A stretch of DNA of 64,000 bases from CAZSDU01 sp963662525. GTDB lineage: Bacteria > Bacteroidota > Bacteroidia > Bacteroidales > FEN-979. Where the stretch lies: assembly GCA_963662525.1 (NCBI GenBank), contig OY759717.1:620001-684000 (forward strand), given 5' to 3'. Each line of letters opens with the position of its first letter. Position 1 is the stretch's first letter. Shown piece by piece: positions 53,225 through 62,023 of the stretch. The translations under genes were made by a program, and so were the position numbers. The notes beneath the pieces were generated by a model. The model was not told the DNA's origin. It searched no databases and saw only the letters and a list, made by a program, of their open reading frames with translations.

Positions 53225-53932
53225 ATGCAAAAGCCATTTCTACTCATTTGTTTGCTACTTCTTATGGTTCTCATTTCTAATATTCAGGCACAAACAAGTG
53301 TCGGCTTTTTTATTGGCCCAAATTATTCATTTTATAAAGTTGGATGGACTTCTTCAAAAGGAGAGCCCGGTTTAGGCTTTCAAAGTGGAGTATCGCTAAA
53401 AACCGGTACAAAGAAAATTGCATCGTTCAGACTTGATCTTTATTATTCACTATTAACGACTGATGCAACTATTGATATGGATCCTGATGAGAATAGTAAT
53501 AGCACCAAGAAGATTGATGCTCAATACCTTTTTCATAGTATTAATCTTATTCCGCAATTGCAGTTGAATTTTCTAAAGAGCAGATCACTCTTTTCAACTA
53601 TAGGGATTGGTCCAAGAACAGTGACAGCATATGGCAAGGGAACTGCAACCTCACGTTCTGGAAACATATCTGAATTTAATGGAAAGGATTATAATTTTAT
53701 TTTCTATCCAGTAACTTTTTTTGCCTCAGTATCGATAGGATATCAAAATATCAAATTAGGCAATGTGATTGGTTTTATTGAAACTGGTGTCAGGGGTGAT
53801 ATACTTTCATTTACAAATAATACAGTATATACTTCTTCTTGGAGAGCACTCTCAATTTCAATTAATTTGGGATTTTATTTCGATACAACAAAAAAATTAA
53901 GTAACAAAGCAGGTGGTAATAGAAATAAATAA
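53225..53932 (+). CDS. Outer-membrane beta-barrel protein, cassette 45
   Basis: 235 residues; signal peptide ending NIQAQ. Strands GFFIGPNYSFYKVGW, FHSINLIPQLQLNF, FSTIGIGPRTVTAY and a terminal SISINLGFYF fit the PorT-like outer-membrane beta-barrel family (third example here after cassettes 4 and 23). Role unknown. Confidence 0.8.
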   Translation: MQKPFLLICLLLLMVLISNIQAQTSVGFFIGPNYSFYKVGWTSSKGEPGLGFQSGVSLKTGTKKIASFRLDLYYSLLTTDATIDMDPDENSNSTKKIDAQYLFHSINLIPQLQLNFLKSRSLFSTIGIGPRTVTAYGKGTATSRSGNISEFNGKDYNFIFYPVTFFASVSIGYQNIKLGNVIGFIETGVRGDILSFTNNTVYTSSWRALSISINLGFYFDTTKKLSNKAGGNRNK

Positions 53933-54012
53933 GATTACAGGCATTATGAAAATTGGGAATCAAAGACATTTTACTCAAGGATAATTTTAAAGAATTTATA
54001 AAAACAAACGCC

Positions 54013-54102
54013 CGCTAACGAACCACTAACCGCAATAATGCCAATATATTATCACTTTTCAAAAGTGCTGCCATTGCTGCGTTTAGCGGCCAAACGTTGT
54101 GC
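54013..54102 (+). repeat. attC site 45 (family D)
   Basis: R'' CGCTAAC, R' GTTGTGC; 90 bp, arms CCACTAACCGCAATAA / TTGCTGCGTTTAGCGGCC. Confidence 0.85.
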
Positions 54103-54166
54103 GTCATTATAAAACAGGACCCCAACATGACAGCAAGCAAACTTAAAAATTAATTAATAGAAAAAA

Positions 54167-55114
54167 ATGAAAGCAATTATCTGTACTAAATACGGAGATC
54201 CCGAAGTTCTTCAACTTAAAGAAGTGAGTAAACCTATTCCCAAGGACAACGAAGTCCTAGTTAAGGTTTATGCAACGGCTCCAACCATATCAGATTGTTA
54301 CGTCCGGAGCGGCAAAGTAAGTTTCTGGCTGTGGATTCCCATGCGCTTATATGTTGGTTTTCTACGACCAAGGAATCCTATTTTGGGATTTGATTTAGCT
54401 GGAGAAATAGAGGACTTAGGTAAAGATGTTAAAAAATTTAAGAAGGGAGACCAGATTTTTGCATTTGCTGGAAAAAGTTTTGGTGCTTATGCTGAATACA
54501 ATTGTTTACCTGAAGATGGGCTGTGTTTCCCGAAAGATTGTATAATGTCGATAAAACCGTCCAACATGACATATGAGGAAGCCGCGGCTGTTCCCAGTAG
54601 AGGTCTTTTAGCATTACATTTTATAAAAAAAGGGAATATCCAGAACGGACAAAAAGTACTTATCATTGGAGCATCCGGAGGAACAGGGACATTTACAGTA
54701 CAGTTAGCTAAATATTTTGGAGCAGAAGTAACAGGCGTATGTAGTACCAAGAATATAGATATGGTTAAGGCTTTAGGTGCAGATAAGGTTATAGATTATA
54801 CAAAAGAGGAATATCCAAAAAATGGAGAGAAATATGATTTTATCTTTGATGCTACTCCATTTCAAAAAGGCAATAGGAAAAGCTTGAAATTACAATGTGA
54901 AAAAGCACTTACTCCGAACGGGCAATATATATCGGTTGATAACGGAACACCAAAGTCACGTAATGAAGATTTAAATTTCCTCAAAGAAATCATACAAGAC
55001 AGAAAAATGAAATCGTTTACAGATAGAATTTTTTCATTGGAACAATTACCAGAAGCTCACAGATATATCGAACAAGGACACAAAAAAGGAAATGTAGTGG
55101 TAAAAATAAATTAA
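54167..55114 (+). CDS. Zinc-independent MDR alcohol dehydrogenase / quinone oxidoreductase
   Basis: 315 residues. Medium-chain dehydrogenase/reductase: MKAIICTKYGDPEVLQLKEV, GFDLAGEIEDLG, catalytic-domain DQIFAFAGKSFGAYAEY, and a Rossmann motif LIIGASGGTGTFTVQLAK. No structural or catalytic zinc Cys set; thus the quinone-reductase/enone-reductase branch (NADPH). Substrate unknown. A metabolic cassette rather than a surface one. Confidence 0.9.
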   Translation: MKAIICTKYGDPEVLQLKEVSKPIPKDNEVLVKVYATAPTISDCYVRSGKVSFWLWIPMRLYVGFLRPRNPILGFDLAGEIEDLGKDVKKFKKGDQIFAFAGKSFGAYAEYNCLPEDGLCFPKDCIMSIKPSNMTYEEAAAVPSRGLLALHFIKKGNIQNGQKVLIIGASGGTGTFTVQLAKYFGAEVTGVCSTKNIDMVKALGADKVIDYTKEEYPKNGEKYDFIFDATPFQKGNRKSLKLQCEKALTPNGQYISVDNGTPKSRNEDLNFLKEIIQDRKMKSFTDRIFSLEQLPEAHRYIEQGHKKGNVVVKIN

Positions 55115-55126
55115 AAAATAACGACC

Positions 55127-55256
55127 GCACAACAAGCGGTATTGCCAATAAGGGTTTCAGTGGTATGCGAAGGGTTGTAGCCCGCTTCAACTTTTCGTGT
55201 AACTTGACAGGAAATCGCCCGCAATCCCTTACTGGACATACCGCCGCCCGTTACCA
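55127..55256 (+). repeat. attC site 46 (singleton stem)
   Basis: R'' GCACAAC, R' GTTACCA; 130 bp, arms GCGGTATTGCCAATAAGGG / CCCTTACTGGACATACCGC. R'' pairs with the cassette 46 start (GTTGTGCG / CGCACAAC). Confidence 0.8.
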
Positions 55257-55333
55257 TGCATTAATTAACGAGAAACATTGTAATCAAAGACCTCAGATCT
55301 TCTGGATTTAATAGATTTGTTAAAAATTGCATA

Positions 55334-56326
55334 ATGGCAGATTCGGAGATTAAAATATACCAAACAGACGATGGTCAAACAAAGATTGATGTAAAGTTTG
55401 ATAATGAAACTGTTTGGTTGACCCAGAAGCAGATGGCCCTGTTGTTTGATAAGGACTCAGATACAATTGGACTTCATATTAAGAATATATATCAATCAGG
55501 TGAACTTGAGGAGCTTACAACTACCGAGGAATCCTCGGTAGTTCAACAAGAAGGTAAGAGAAAAGTAAAGCGAAAATTAAAATTCTATAACCTAGACGCA
55601 ATAATTTCTATTGGGTACCGAGTAAATTCACGGCGTGGTATTCAATTTAGAATCTGGGCAAGCAAGATAATTAAGGAGTATTTATTAAAAGGGTTCAGCC
55701 TTGATAATAAGCGATTAGTTCAACAGAATAATCAATTAAAGGAGCTTCAAACGACAGTAAAGATATTAGGAGACTCGTTAAAGCATAAGGAGCTGACGGA
55801 TGACGAGAGTATTGGCCTGCTGAGAATAATCACGCAATATGCATATGCCTTAGATATATTAGATCAATACGACTACCAAAGCCTGGAAGTAAAAAACACC
55901 TCCGGCAAGGAGATATATCAACAGAGTTATGAAGAAGCAATAGCCCAAATTAAGCTTGCAAAGAGATTTCACGGAAATAGTGAACTGTTTGGGCATGAAA
56001 AGGATGATTCATTTAAGAGCTCCATATCAACCATTTATCAAACCTTTGATGGGATTGACCTGTACCCTAGCATTGAGGAGAAAGCTGCGAATTTGCTGTA
56101 TTTCATAACCAAGAACCACTCATTTACAGATGGGAACAAACGGATCGCAGCATTCTTGTTTTTGTATTTCCTCGAGCGTAACAGAATATTATATGATGAA
56201 GTTGGGAATAAGCGAATTGCAGACAACACCTTGGTTGCTTTAACATTAATGATTGCTGTCAGTAAACCCGAGGAAAAGGATACGATGACTAAGGTGATTG
56301 TTAACTTGATAAATAAAAATAATTAA
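55334..56326 (+). CDS. RhuM-N / Fic (Doc-like) protein
   Basis: 330 residues. N-terminal RhuM/virulence-type domain (KIYQTDDGQTKIDVKFDNETVWLTQKQMALLF, YRVNSRRGIQFRIWASKII). C-terminal Fic domain with motif NHSFTDGNKRIAAF, in place of HPFxxGNGR; this fits HxFxDGNKR as in Doc-type kinases. Fic proteins modify target proteins with AMP or phosphate. An inhibitory-helix motif (S/TxxxE(G/N)) is not evident, so how it is held silent is unclear. First of three Fic cassettes here. Confidence 0.88.
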   Translation: MADSEIKIYQTDDGQTKIDVKFDNETVWLTQKQMALLFDKDSDTIGLHIKNIYQSGELEELTTTEESSVVQQEGKRKVKRKLKFYNLDAIISIGYRVNSRRGIQFRIWASKIIKEYLLKGFSLDNKRLVQQNNQLKELQTTVKILGDSLKHKELTDDESIGLLRIITQYAYALDILDQYDYQSLEVKNTSGKEIYQQSYEEAIAQIKLAKRFHGNSELFGHEKDDSFKSSISTIYQTFDGIDLYPSIEEKAANLLYFITKNHSFTDGNKRIAAFLFLYFLERNRILYDEVGNKRIADNTLVALTLMIAVSKPEEKDTMTKVIVNLINKNN

Positions 56327-56330
56327 CGCA

Positions 56331-56464
56331 TGGTAACAAGCCGCCTAGCCGCGATACGGGTGGGATACGGGAGCTGGCATTGAACAAGTTTACGAAGTGA
56401 CAACGGATAGGATAAGAAACAACAAGTAAAACCCGTACCAGCGGCTGGCGGCCATCCGTTACCT
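56331..56464 (+). repeat. attC site 47 (family B)
   Basis: R'' TGGTAAC, R' GTTACCT; 134 bp, arms GCCGCCTAGCCGCGATACGGG / CCCGTACCAGCGGCTGGCGGC. Confidence 0.85.
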
Positions 56465-56486
56465 GCAAGCATGAAGAAGTGCCCGT

Positions 56487-56582
56487 GCAACGAATAAATA
56501 GCTTATTTGATGCAAAAAATACAACGAATAATTTTAAATTGCGACGAATAATATGTATTTTCGTTGCAAAATATGCAACGAA
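56487..56582 (+). promoter_or_regulatory. Operator-like repeats before the second Fic gene
   Basis: Three direct copies of (G/A)C(A/G)ACGAATAA (56,487, 56,521, 56,541) and a palindrome TTCGTTGCA - 5 bp - TGCAACGAA (56,560-56,582) that reaches the start ATG. This arrangement suggests autoregulation by the wing-helix domain of the encoded Fic protein. Confidence 0.55.
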
Positions 56583-57685
56583 TGAAGACTTTTATACATC
56601 AACAAAACGATTGGCCGAATTTTCATTGGAATAGCGAACAAATTGTTAGCTTATTGAGTGAAGCTAGAAATCTGCAAGGAAGACTCATTGGAAAAATGGA
56701 GTCTTTAGGATTCAACCTGAGAAGTGAAGCCTTACTTGACACATTAACACTTGACGTATTAAAGTCTTCAGAAATTGAAGGAGAATTCCTAAATCCTGAC
56801 CAAGTTCGCTCATCCATCGCGAGAAGATTAGGAATGAAAATCGCGGGTTCAGTTGAATCTGATAGAAATGTTGATGGTGTGGTTGAAATGATGCTTGATG
56901 CTACACAAAATTGCTTTAAGCCATTAACTGCTGAAAGACTTTTTGATTGGCATGCAGCACTATTTCCAACTGGTCGAAGTGGAATGTACAAAATAACCGT
57001 AGCTGATTGGAGAAGGGATTCAACTGGACCAATGCAAGTTGTATCAGGTGTTATGGGAAAAGAAAAGGTGCATTTTCAAGCACCAGATTCTTCATTGGTT
57101 GAAAAGGAGATGAACCTTTTTTTGGATTGGTTCAATAATTATGAAAAAACGGATTTAGTATTAAAGGCAGCTATAGCTCATCTTTGGTTTGTTACAATAC
57201 ATCCTTTCGAAGATGGTAATGGAAGGATAACAAGGGCTTTGACTGATATGCTTCTTGCACGATCAGATAAAAGTAATCAACGTTTTTATAGTATGTCGGC
57301 TCAAATACGATTAGAAAGAAAAGAATATTATGAAATACTCGAAAAAATACAAAAAGGAAATCTTGATATAACCAAATGGATTAAATGGTTTTTAAACTGT
57401 TTGATAAATTCTTTAAAATCATCTGACTCCGTATTAGTCAAAGTTTTATTTAAAGCTGATTTTTGGACAAAGCATTCCAAAATATTGATAAACGAGAGAC
57501 AAAAGAAACTGCTAAATAAGTTATTAGATGGAATTGATGGAAAGTTGACTTCATCTAAATGGGCAAAGATTGCAAAATGTTCAAAAGATACCGCGATACG
57601 TGACATTAACGATTTGATAGACAAAAATATTCTGCAAAAGGAATCTGCTGGAGGAAGAAGTACTAATTATGAGTTAAAGAAATGA
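56582..57685 (+). CDS. Fic-family protein with C-terminal winged-helix domain
   Basis: 367 residues from ATG 56,582 (MKTFIHQQND); upstream in-frame ATG 56,573 lies inside the palindrome. N-terminal DUF4172-like region with SSEIEGEFLNPDQVRSS (the inhibitory motif S-x-x-x-E-G), then Fic motif HPFEDGNGRITRALTD (canonical HPFxxGNGR), then a C-terminal wHTH (KLTSSKWAKIAKCSKDTAIRDINDLIDKNIL). This is the class II Fic architecture. It probably AMPylates its target; the wHTH suggests self-regulation. Confidence 0.92.
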   Translation: MKTFIHQQNDWPNFHWNSEQIVSLLSEARNLQGRLIGKMESLGFNLRSEALLDTLTLDVLKSSEIEGEFLNPDQVRSSIARRLGMKIAGSVESDRNVDGVVEMMLDATQNCFKPLTAERLFDWHAALFPTGRSGMYKITVADWRRDSTGPMQVVSGVMGKEKVHFQAPDSSLVEKEMNLFLDWFNNYEKTDLVLKAAIAHLWFVTIHPFEDGNGRITRALTDMLLARSDKSNQRFYSMSAQIRLERKEYYEILEKIQKGNLDITKWIKWFLNCLINSLKSSDSVLVKVLFKADFWTKHSKILINERQKKLLNKLLDGIDGKLTSSKWAKIAKCSKDTAIRDINDLIDKNILQKESAGGRSTNYELKK

Positions 57686-57697
57686 AAAAATGCCAGC

Positions 57698-57831
57698 AGG
57701 TAACAGCCGCTAAACCCAATCAGGGCTTGATTTGCAGATAAGAAAGTTTTTCCTACCTTAGCGTAACCGTTAACGGGGGACAGGGAAACGGTTTTTAACT
57801 CCCTGTCTGGGTTTAGCGGCAAACGTTATGG
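57698..57831 (+). repeat. attC site 48 (singleton stem)
   Basis: R'' AGGTAAC, R' GTTATGG; 134 bp, arms GCCGCTAAACCCAATCAGGG / CCCTGTCTGGGTTTAGCGGC. Confidence 0.85.
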
Positions 57832-57894
57832 CGCATTTTAAGAAACAGATACAACCAAACATCAAAGGAATCACCCTTAACACAAAAAGAAATT

Positions 57895-58257
57895 ATGAAA
57901 ATAAAGATTATTATTTATGTATTCTTTCTAGGATTAATAAGTTACTACTCTTGTAAAAAAGAGAATAATCCAACAGAATATCCATTTAAAGCCGAAGTAA
58001 TGGGGATAAATCCGGATTGCGGTATCTTTCAAATTAAAATCACTGAAGGACAGGATAAAATAGAATGGATTGTTGGTAATTCAAAAGGCACCAATATATT
58101 TATTGCAAACAATTTACCTGAGGAGTTGAAAATTAATGGACTCAAGATATTACTTGATTTAAGAAAACCTGAACCTAAAAATAATGAATTAGGAATTTGC
58201 ACTACTATGGGGACTAGTTATACATGGGTATGGGTTACAAAGGCAAAAAAAGAATAA
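57895..58257 (+). CDS. Small lipoprotein, cassette 49
   Basis: 120 residues; lipobox ISYYSCKKE (Cys about residue 20). The rest is a short beta-rich domain (FQIKITEGQDKIEWIVGNSKGTN). Role unknown. Confidence 0.7.
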   Translation: MKIKIIIYVFFLGLISYYSCKKENNPTEYPFKAEVMGINPDCGIFQIKITEGQDKIEWIVGNSKGTNIFIANNLPEELKINGLKILLDLRKPEPKNNELGICTTMGTSYTWVWVTKAKKE

Positions 58258-58264
58258 AAACGCG

Positions 58265-58397
58265 CCATAACGAGCCGTCAGCCATGCAATGCGGGCGGTT
58301 TCCTGAGGCGGGCATTCCTTAAACCTGCCAACGATGGAGGTTAAGAAAAGAAACAACAAGTAAAACCCGCACTGCGGCTGTCGGCAGGCCGTTGGCG
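58265..58397 (+). repeat. attC site 49 (family B)
   Basis: R'' CCATAAC, R' GTTGGCG; 133 bp, arms GCCGTCAGCCATGCAATGCGGG / CCCGCACTGCGGCTGTCGGC. Confidence 0.85.
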
Positions 58398-58493
58398 GTC
58401 ATTGTAGCGGGATAATGTAAACATCAACAACTAAAAAATACTATAACTTCGGGAGCTGGTTTATAAAGAGTTAAAATAGTCAGTATTTTAAAC

Positions 58494-59375
58494 ATGAGTA
58501 AAACGAAAATATCTATACGTTTTTTCGAAGACCGCGAAGTGCGTGCTATTTGGGACGAAGAAAATGTCAAATGGTGGTTTTCTGTGTTGGATATTGTTGC
58601 CGTCCTTACCGACCAAAAGGATTATTCCAAAACTCGTAACTATTGGAAATACCTAAAAGCTAAGTTAAAGAAGGAAGGCAGTCAAGTGGTTAGTGCTACT
58701 ACCCAGTTGAAAATACTTGCACCGGATGGCAAAAGTCGTTTAACTGATATGTTGGATTACGCAGGTATCATTGCATTGGGTAAAGTGTTTCCTAGCAAAA
58801 AGGCAAACCGTTTTATTGAATGGTTCACATTCAGTGCTGAAAGCATAGACGGAAAAAGTAAAACAAAGGCATATGCATTGTTTGAAAGTTCCTTTATTAA
58901 CAGCATTGAAGTGGGCACAACTAAAGGTTTGCAACAAATACATGCATATTTATTTGGCGGATTGTATGATTTTGCAGGGCAAATCAGACAAAAGAATATT
59001 TCAAAAGGCGGTTTTCAATTTGCCGTTTCACGTTTTTTGGGCGATACATTAAAACAAATAGAAGCAATGCCCGATACTACATTTGATGAAATCATAAACA
59101 AATATGTAGAAATGAATATTGCTCACCCTTTTATGGAAGGAAATGGTAGAAGCGCTAGAGTATGGTTGGATTTGATGCTTAAAAAACGCATCAAAAAATG
59201 CGTTGATTGGAGTAAAATAAGCAAACAAGATTATATGAATGCAATGATGTTGAGTCCAACAAAAAGTAAGGTACTTAAATCACTTTTAGAAAAGGCACTA
59301 ACATCTAAAATTAACGACAGAGAAATGTTTATGAAAGGGATAGATTACTCATATTACTACGAGGAAAATGGTTGA
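58494..59375 (+). CDS. BRO-N / Fic protein
   Basis: 293 residues. N-terminal BRO-like domain (VKWWFSVLDIVAVLTDQKDYSKTRNYW, ALGKVFPSKKANRFIEW) as in phage antirepressors, fused to a Fic domain with QIRQKNISKGGFQF and motif AHPFMEGNGRSARVWLDL (canonical). The active site is complete. The BRO domain may bind DNA or a target. Third Fic cassette of the cluster, with only the small lipoprotein cassette between it and the second. Confidence 0.88.
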   Translation: MSKTKISIRFFEDREVRAIWDEENVKWWFSVLDIVAVLTDQKDYSKTRNYWKYLKAKLKKEGSQVVSATTQLKILAPDGKSRLTDMLDYAGIIALGKVFPSKKANRFIEWFTFSAESIDGKSKTKAYALFESSFINSIEVGTTKGLQQIHAYLFGGLYDFAGQIRQKNISKGGFQFAVSRFLGDTLKQIEAMPDTTFDEIINKYVEMNIAHPFMEGNGRSARVWLDLMLKKRIKKCVDWSKISKQDYMNAMMLSPTKSKVLKSLLEKALTSKINDREMFMKGIDYSYYYEENG

Positions 59376-59403
59376 TGAAAAGCGGCAATAATAGAACAAC
59401 GAC

Positions 59404-59535
59404 CGCCAACAAGCCAGCAGCCAAGCAATGCGGTAATCGTGGTTTAGAAAGGTGCTGGGGCTACTTGAAGTGGAAACGAAACTAGTATAAAACAACTGCT
59501 AAATCCGCACTGCGGTTGCTAGCCCACCGTTGGCG
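59404..59535 (+). repeat. attC site 50 (family B'-like)
   Basis: R'' CGCCAAC, R' GTTGGCG; 132 bp, arms GCCAGCAGCCAAGCAATGCGG / CCGCACTGCGGTTGCTAGC. Confidence 0.82.
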
Positions 59536-59618
59536 GTAATTTATTAGAATAGAAACATGAAAACCAACTTCGATTTTAGATCTATTATTATCACACTTAT
59601 AAATCAAACCGTATTATT

Positions 59619-59966
59619 ATGAAAAGAGTTAAGAGATTTGGAGTCTATCAAACATCTAAAGTAGTGGCAATTACTCTGTTCGTTGCCTCATTACTTTTAA
59701 TGATACTCTTTAGTTTGATTTTTAGATTTTTGCCAGGAAACAAAATTTTGGGATACGGATTTGGAGGAGGCCTTTTCTTCTTTCTTCTCCCAATTTTGTA
59801 TGGAGTAATGGGATTTATTATTACAGCAATAACTTGTCTGATTTATAATTTCATTTCTGAATGGACGGGGGGAATTGAAGTGGAATTTGAAAATAGGGAT
59901 GAGGAAAGTGTGGATGAAGAAAGTGAGGTTGGTGAAAGTGAGGATGAAGAGAGAAGTAATAAATAA
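59619..59966 (+). CDS. Small membrane protein, cassette 51
   Basis: 115 residues with two membrane helices (VVAITLFVASLLLMILFSLIF; LPILYGVMGFIITAITCLI) and a highly acidic C-terminal tail (EESVDEESEVGESEDEER). N-terminal KRVKRFGVYQTSKVVAITL is reminiscent of DUF3566-like proteins. Function unknown. Confidence 0.65.
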   Translation: MKRVKRFGVYQTSKVVAITLFVASLLLMILFSLIFRFLPGNKILGYGFGGGLFFFLLPILYGVMGFIITAITCLIYNFISEWTGGIEVEFENRDEESVDEESEVGESEDEERSNK

Positions 59967-59971
59967 ACTAC

Positions 59972-59990
59972 CGCCAACATGCCAGCAGCG
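59972..59990 (+). repeat. Truncated attC site 51
   Basis: Only R'' (CGCCAAC) and the first bases of the left arm (ATGCCAGCAG) remain; the right arm and R' are missing. The next cassette's start (AGCAGCG) is joined directly, as if deleted at the shared CAGCAG. Confidence 0.65.
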
Positions 59991-59999
59991 AATAATATT

Positions 60000-60566
60000 A
60001 TGAAAACACTAATCTGCATTCTGATTACCTTGTCAACGCTTACCTGTGTTTCGCAACAAGTTTCTCAATATCATACTTTTCCGGGTACAGATAATTTTAT
60101 TACAAGAGAAATTGGATTCAATGTAAAAAGACTTGAATATCCAGACTATAATGTGATTATTAAAGCCAATAAAAGTGGAGGAGAAAAAATTACAATTATT
60201 TATTATAAGGAGCAAGATACTCTGATCTCTATTCAGGCAGGTCCAATATATTTTTATGGAATTTACAAGAATTATCTGTTTCTTGATGAGGGTACCGGAA
60301 TTATTAGGAATTTAATGATATTTGATTTAACGGACCACTGTTTCATTTATTCATCTCAATATAAAAACCCTCTTAGTTTGAAATCAGACAGTTTATTTTA
60401 TGCATATCCATTCCCTCAAACTCGTGAAATCTTTGATACTTTCCCAAAATGCCCTGATTCATTGAAAAAATTCAATCAATATGGTTATTCTGAGGAAAGA
60501 ATATTTATTCTTAAGAGTAGGAAGTCAATAACTACTGGTAAAATCAAATGTGAATATAGAGAATAA
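60000..60566 (+). CDS. Secreted hypothetical protein, cassette 52
   Basis: 188 residues from ATG 60,000 (MKTLICILI); signal peptide ending CVSQQ. The frame could begin at 59,979 within the truncated attC, but that prefix is site sequence. Beta-rich with a FLDEGTGIIRNLMIFDLTDH block; role unknown. Confidence 0.65.
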   Translation: MKTLICILITLSTLTCVSQQVSQYHTFPGTDNFITREIGFNVKRLEYPDYNVIIKANKSGGEKITIIYYKEQDTLISIQAGPIYFYGIYKNYLFLDEGTGIIRNLMIFDLTDHCFIYSSQYKNPLSLKSDSLFYAYPFPQTREIFDTFPKCPDSLKKFNQYGYSEERIFILKSRKSITTGKIKCEYRE

Positions 60567-60574
60567 TTATCCGC

Positions 60575-60665
60575 TGCTAACAAGCCTGTAAACCCAATGG
60601 TGATAAGGGTTTACTGTTTAGTTTAGGTTGGTACGGCACATGGTTTTACAGGCTAAACGTTAGCG
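60575..60665 (+). repeat. attC site 52 (family C)
   Basis: R'' TGCTAAC, R' GTTAGCG; 91 bp, arms GCCTGTAAACCCAATGG / CATGGTTTTACAGGC. Confidence 0.85.
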
Positions 60666-60707
60666 GCCAGCAGAAAGAAATGATGCAACAATATTAAGAT
60701 TTCATCT

Positions 60708-61181
60708 GTGAAAGCAGCCTCTGTTAGAGAACTCAAACTAGAATTAAGTAGTCGTTCACAAGGTGAACTGTTGGAACTTTGTTTACATTTATCAAAATTC
60801 AAAAAGGAAAATAAAGAATTATTAACTTACCTTTTGTATGAAGCATCCAATGAACCGGCTTATGTAGAAAGTGTAAAAAGAGAAATTGAGCAACTATTTG
60901 AGCAGGTAAACAAACGTAATTATTATTTTATCAAAAAGAGTGTACGTAAAATATTACGTGCTATTAGGAAGTATATCCAATATTCAAAGAAAAAGGAAAC
61001 AGAGGTAGAATTATTGCTTTGTTTTTGTTGCGAACTTAAAAAATTGAGCCCATCCATGGAAGAAAATATAGTTCTTAATAATATTTACAAACGTCAAATA
61101 GAAGCGATCAAAAAAACCATAAATTCTTTACATGCGGATTTGCAGTTTGATTATGAAATAGAGTTAAATAAAATAATATAA
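60708..61181 (+). CDS. 157-aa helical protein, near-identical to cassette 32
   Basis: Same protein as 42,395-42,868 (GTG start). The cassette body and attC are also near-identical; only one base differs in the part I compared. The copies lie about 18 kb apart with different neighbours. Confidence 0.75.
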   Translation: MKAASVRELKLELSSRSQGELLELCLHLSKFKKENKELLTYLLYEASNEPAYVESVKREIEQLFEQVNKRNYYFIKKSVRKILRAIRKYIQYSKKKETEVELLLCFCCELKKLSPSMEENIVLNNIYKRQIEAIKKTINSLHADLQFDYEIELNKII

Positions 61182-61204
61182 TAAAAGAATAAATGAATGC
61201 CAGC

Positions 61205-61295
61205 CGCTAACAAGCCTGTAAAACCAATGCGGATAGAGGTTTTCTGCTTCGCAAAGGTTATGACGGCAATTGGTTTTACAGGCAGAGCGTTAGCC
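61205..61295 (+). repeat. attC site 53 (family C)
   Basis: R'' CGCTAAC, R' GTTAGCC; 91 bp, same sequence as attC 32 up to R'. Confidence 0.92.
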
Positions 61296-61313
61296 ACTAT
61301 ATTAATACCTATT

Positions 61314-61835
61314 ATGACCAAAATTGAAATCAGGTTAGCGAATAAACAAGATGCTCAATTTATTGCACTTCTTGCAAGAGTAACATTTACCGAAACATTC
61401 GGACATCTATATCGTGACAATCAAGATTTATTGAATTATTATGATTCAACATTTTCTGTTGAAAAAATAGAAAATGGCATTAAGAAAGCTGACAATGTCT
61501 TTTGGATTGCTTTTGTAAACCGATTACCCGTAGGGTATGCGAAGCTAAAACTGAATTCAAAATCGAAATTTATTAGCTCGGAAAACGTATGCCAGCTTCA
61601 AAAAATATATGTCCTAAAAGACTTTTTATCTATGAAAATCGGATTTGAATTACAGAATCTACTCTTGGAAAAAGCAAAGGAATTGGGGTTTGAGAAAATA
61701 TGGCTGTCTGTTCTTGACAGTAATGAACGAGCTATAAATTTTTATAGAAAAAATGGATTCGAAGCTATTGGTAATCACGATTTCCAAATAGGAAAAGAAA
61801 ATTTTGAATTTAATGCAATGTGTAAAGTATTATGA
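61314..61835 (+). CDS. GNAT-family acetyltransferase
   Basis: 173 residues from ATG 61,314 (MTKIEIRLANKQDAQFIALL); the frame runs upstream through the attC but that part is site sequence. Acetyl-CoA motif region QLQKIYVLKDFLSMKIGFELQNLLLEKAKELG (motif A, with V/I-Y-V and a modified P-loop) and the C-terminal SVLDSNERAINFYRKNGFEAIG. Substrate unknown. Confidence 0.88.
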   Translation: MTKIEIRLANKQDAQFIALLARVTFTETFGHLYRDNQDLLNYYDSTFSVEKIENGIKKADNVFWIAFVNRLPVGYAKLKLNSKSKFISSENVCQLQKIYVLKDFLSMKIGFELQNLLLEKAKELGFEKIWLSVLDSNERAINFYRKNGFEAIGNHDFQIGKENFEFNAMCKVL

Positions 61836-61843
61836 AATGCAGT

Positions 61844-61976
61844 GGCTAACAGCACCTACGCTCAATAGCTTATGAATGAGCCACTTGAAACGGAGGTACC
61901 CCGCATAAAGTTTTTCCCGGGTGACAGAGACGAAGCCCGCAATACGGCTACTGGGCATAGCTGCAAAACGTTATGA
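61844..61976 (+). repeat. attC site 54 (singleton stem)
   Basis: R'' GGCTAAC, R' GTTATGA; 133 bp; inner stem GTACC... less regular. R'' pairs with the cassette 54 start (GTTAGCC). Confidence 0.7.
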
Positions 61977-62023
61977 GCCATAAAAAAAACAGCAATGGTT
62001 TACATATAACGAAACTTTTTCCT

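Noticed and set aside
61197..61313. N-terminal extension of the acetyltransferase through attC 53
   Set aside because: It encodes only attC sequence; the GNAT domain starts at 61,314 after the site.
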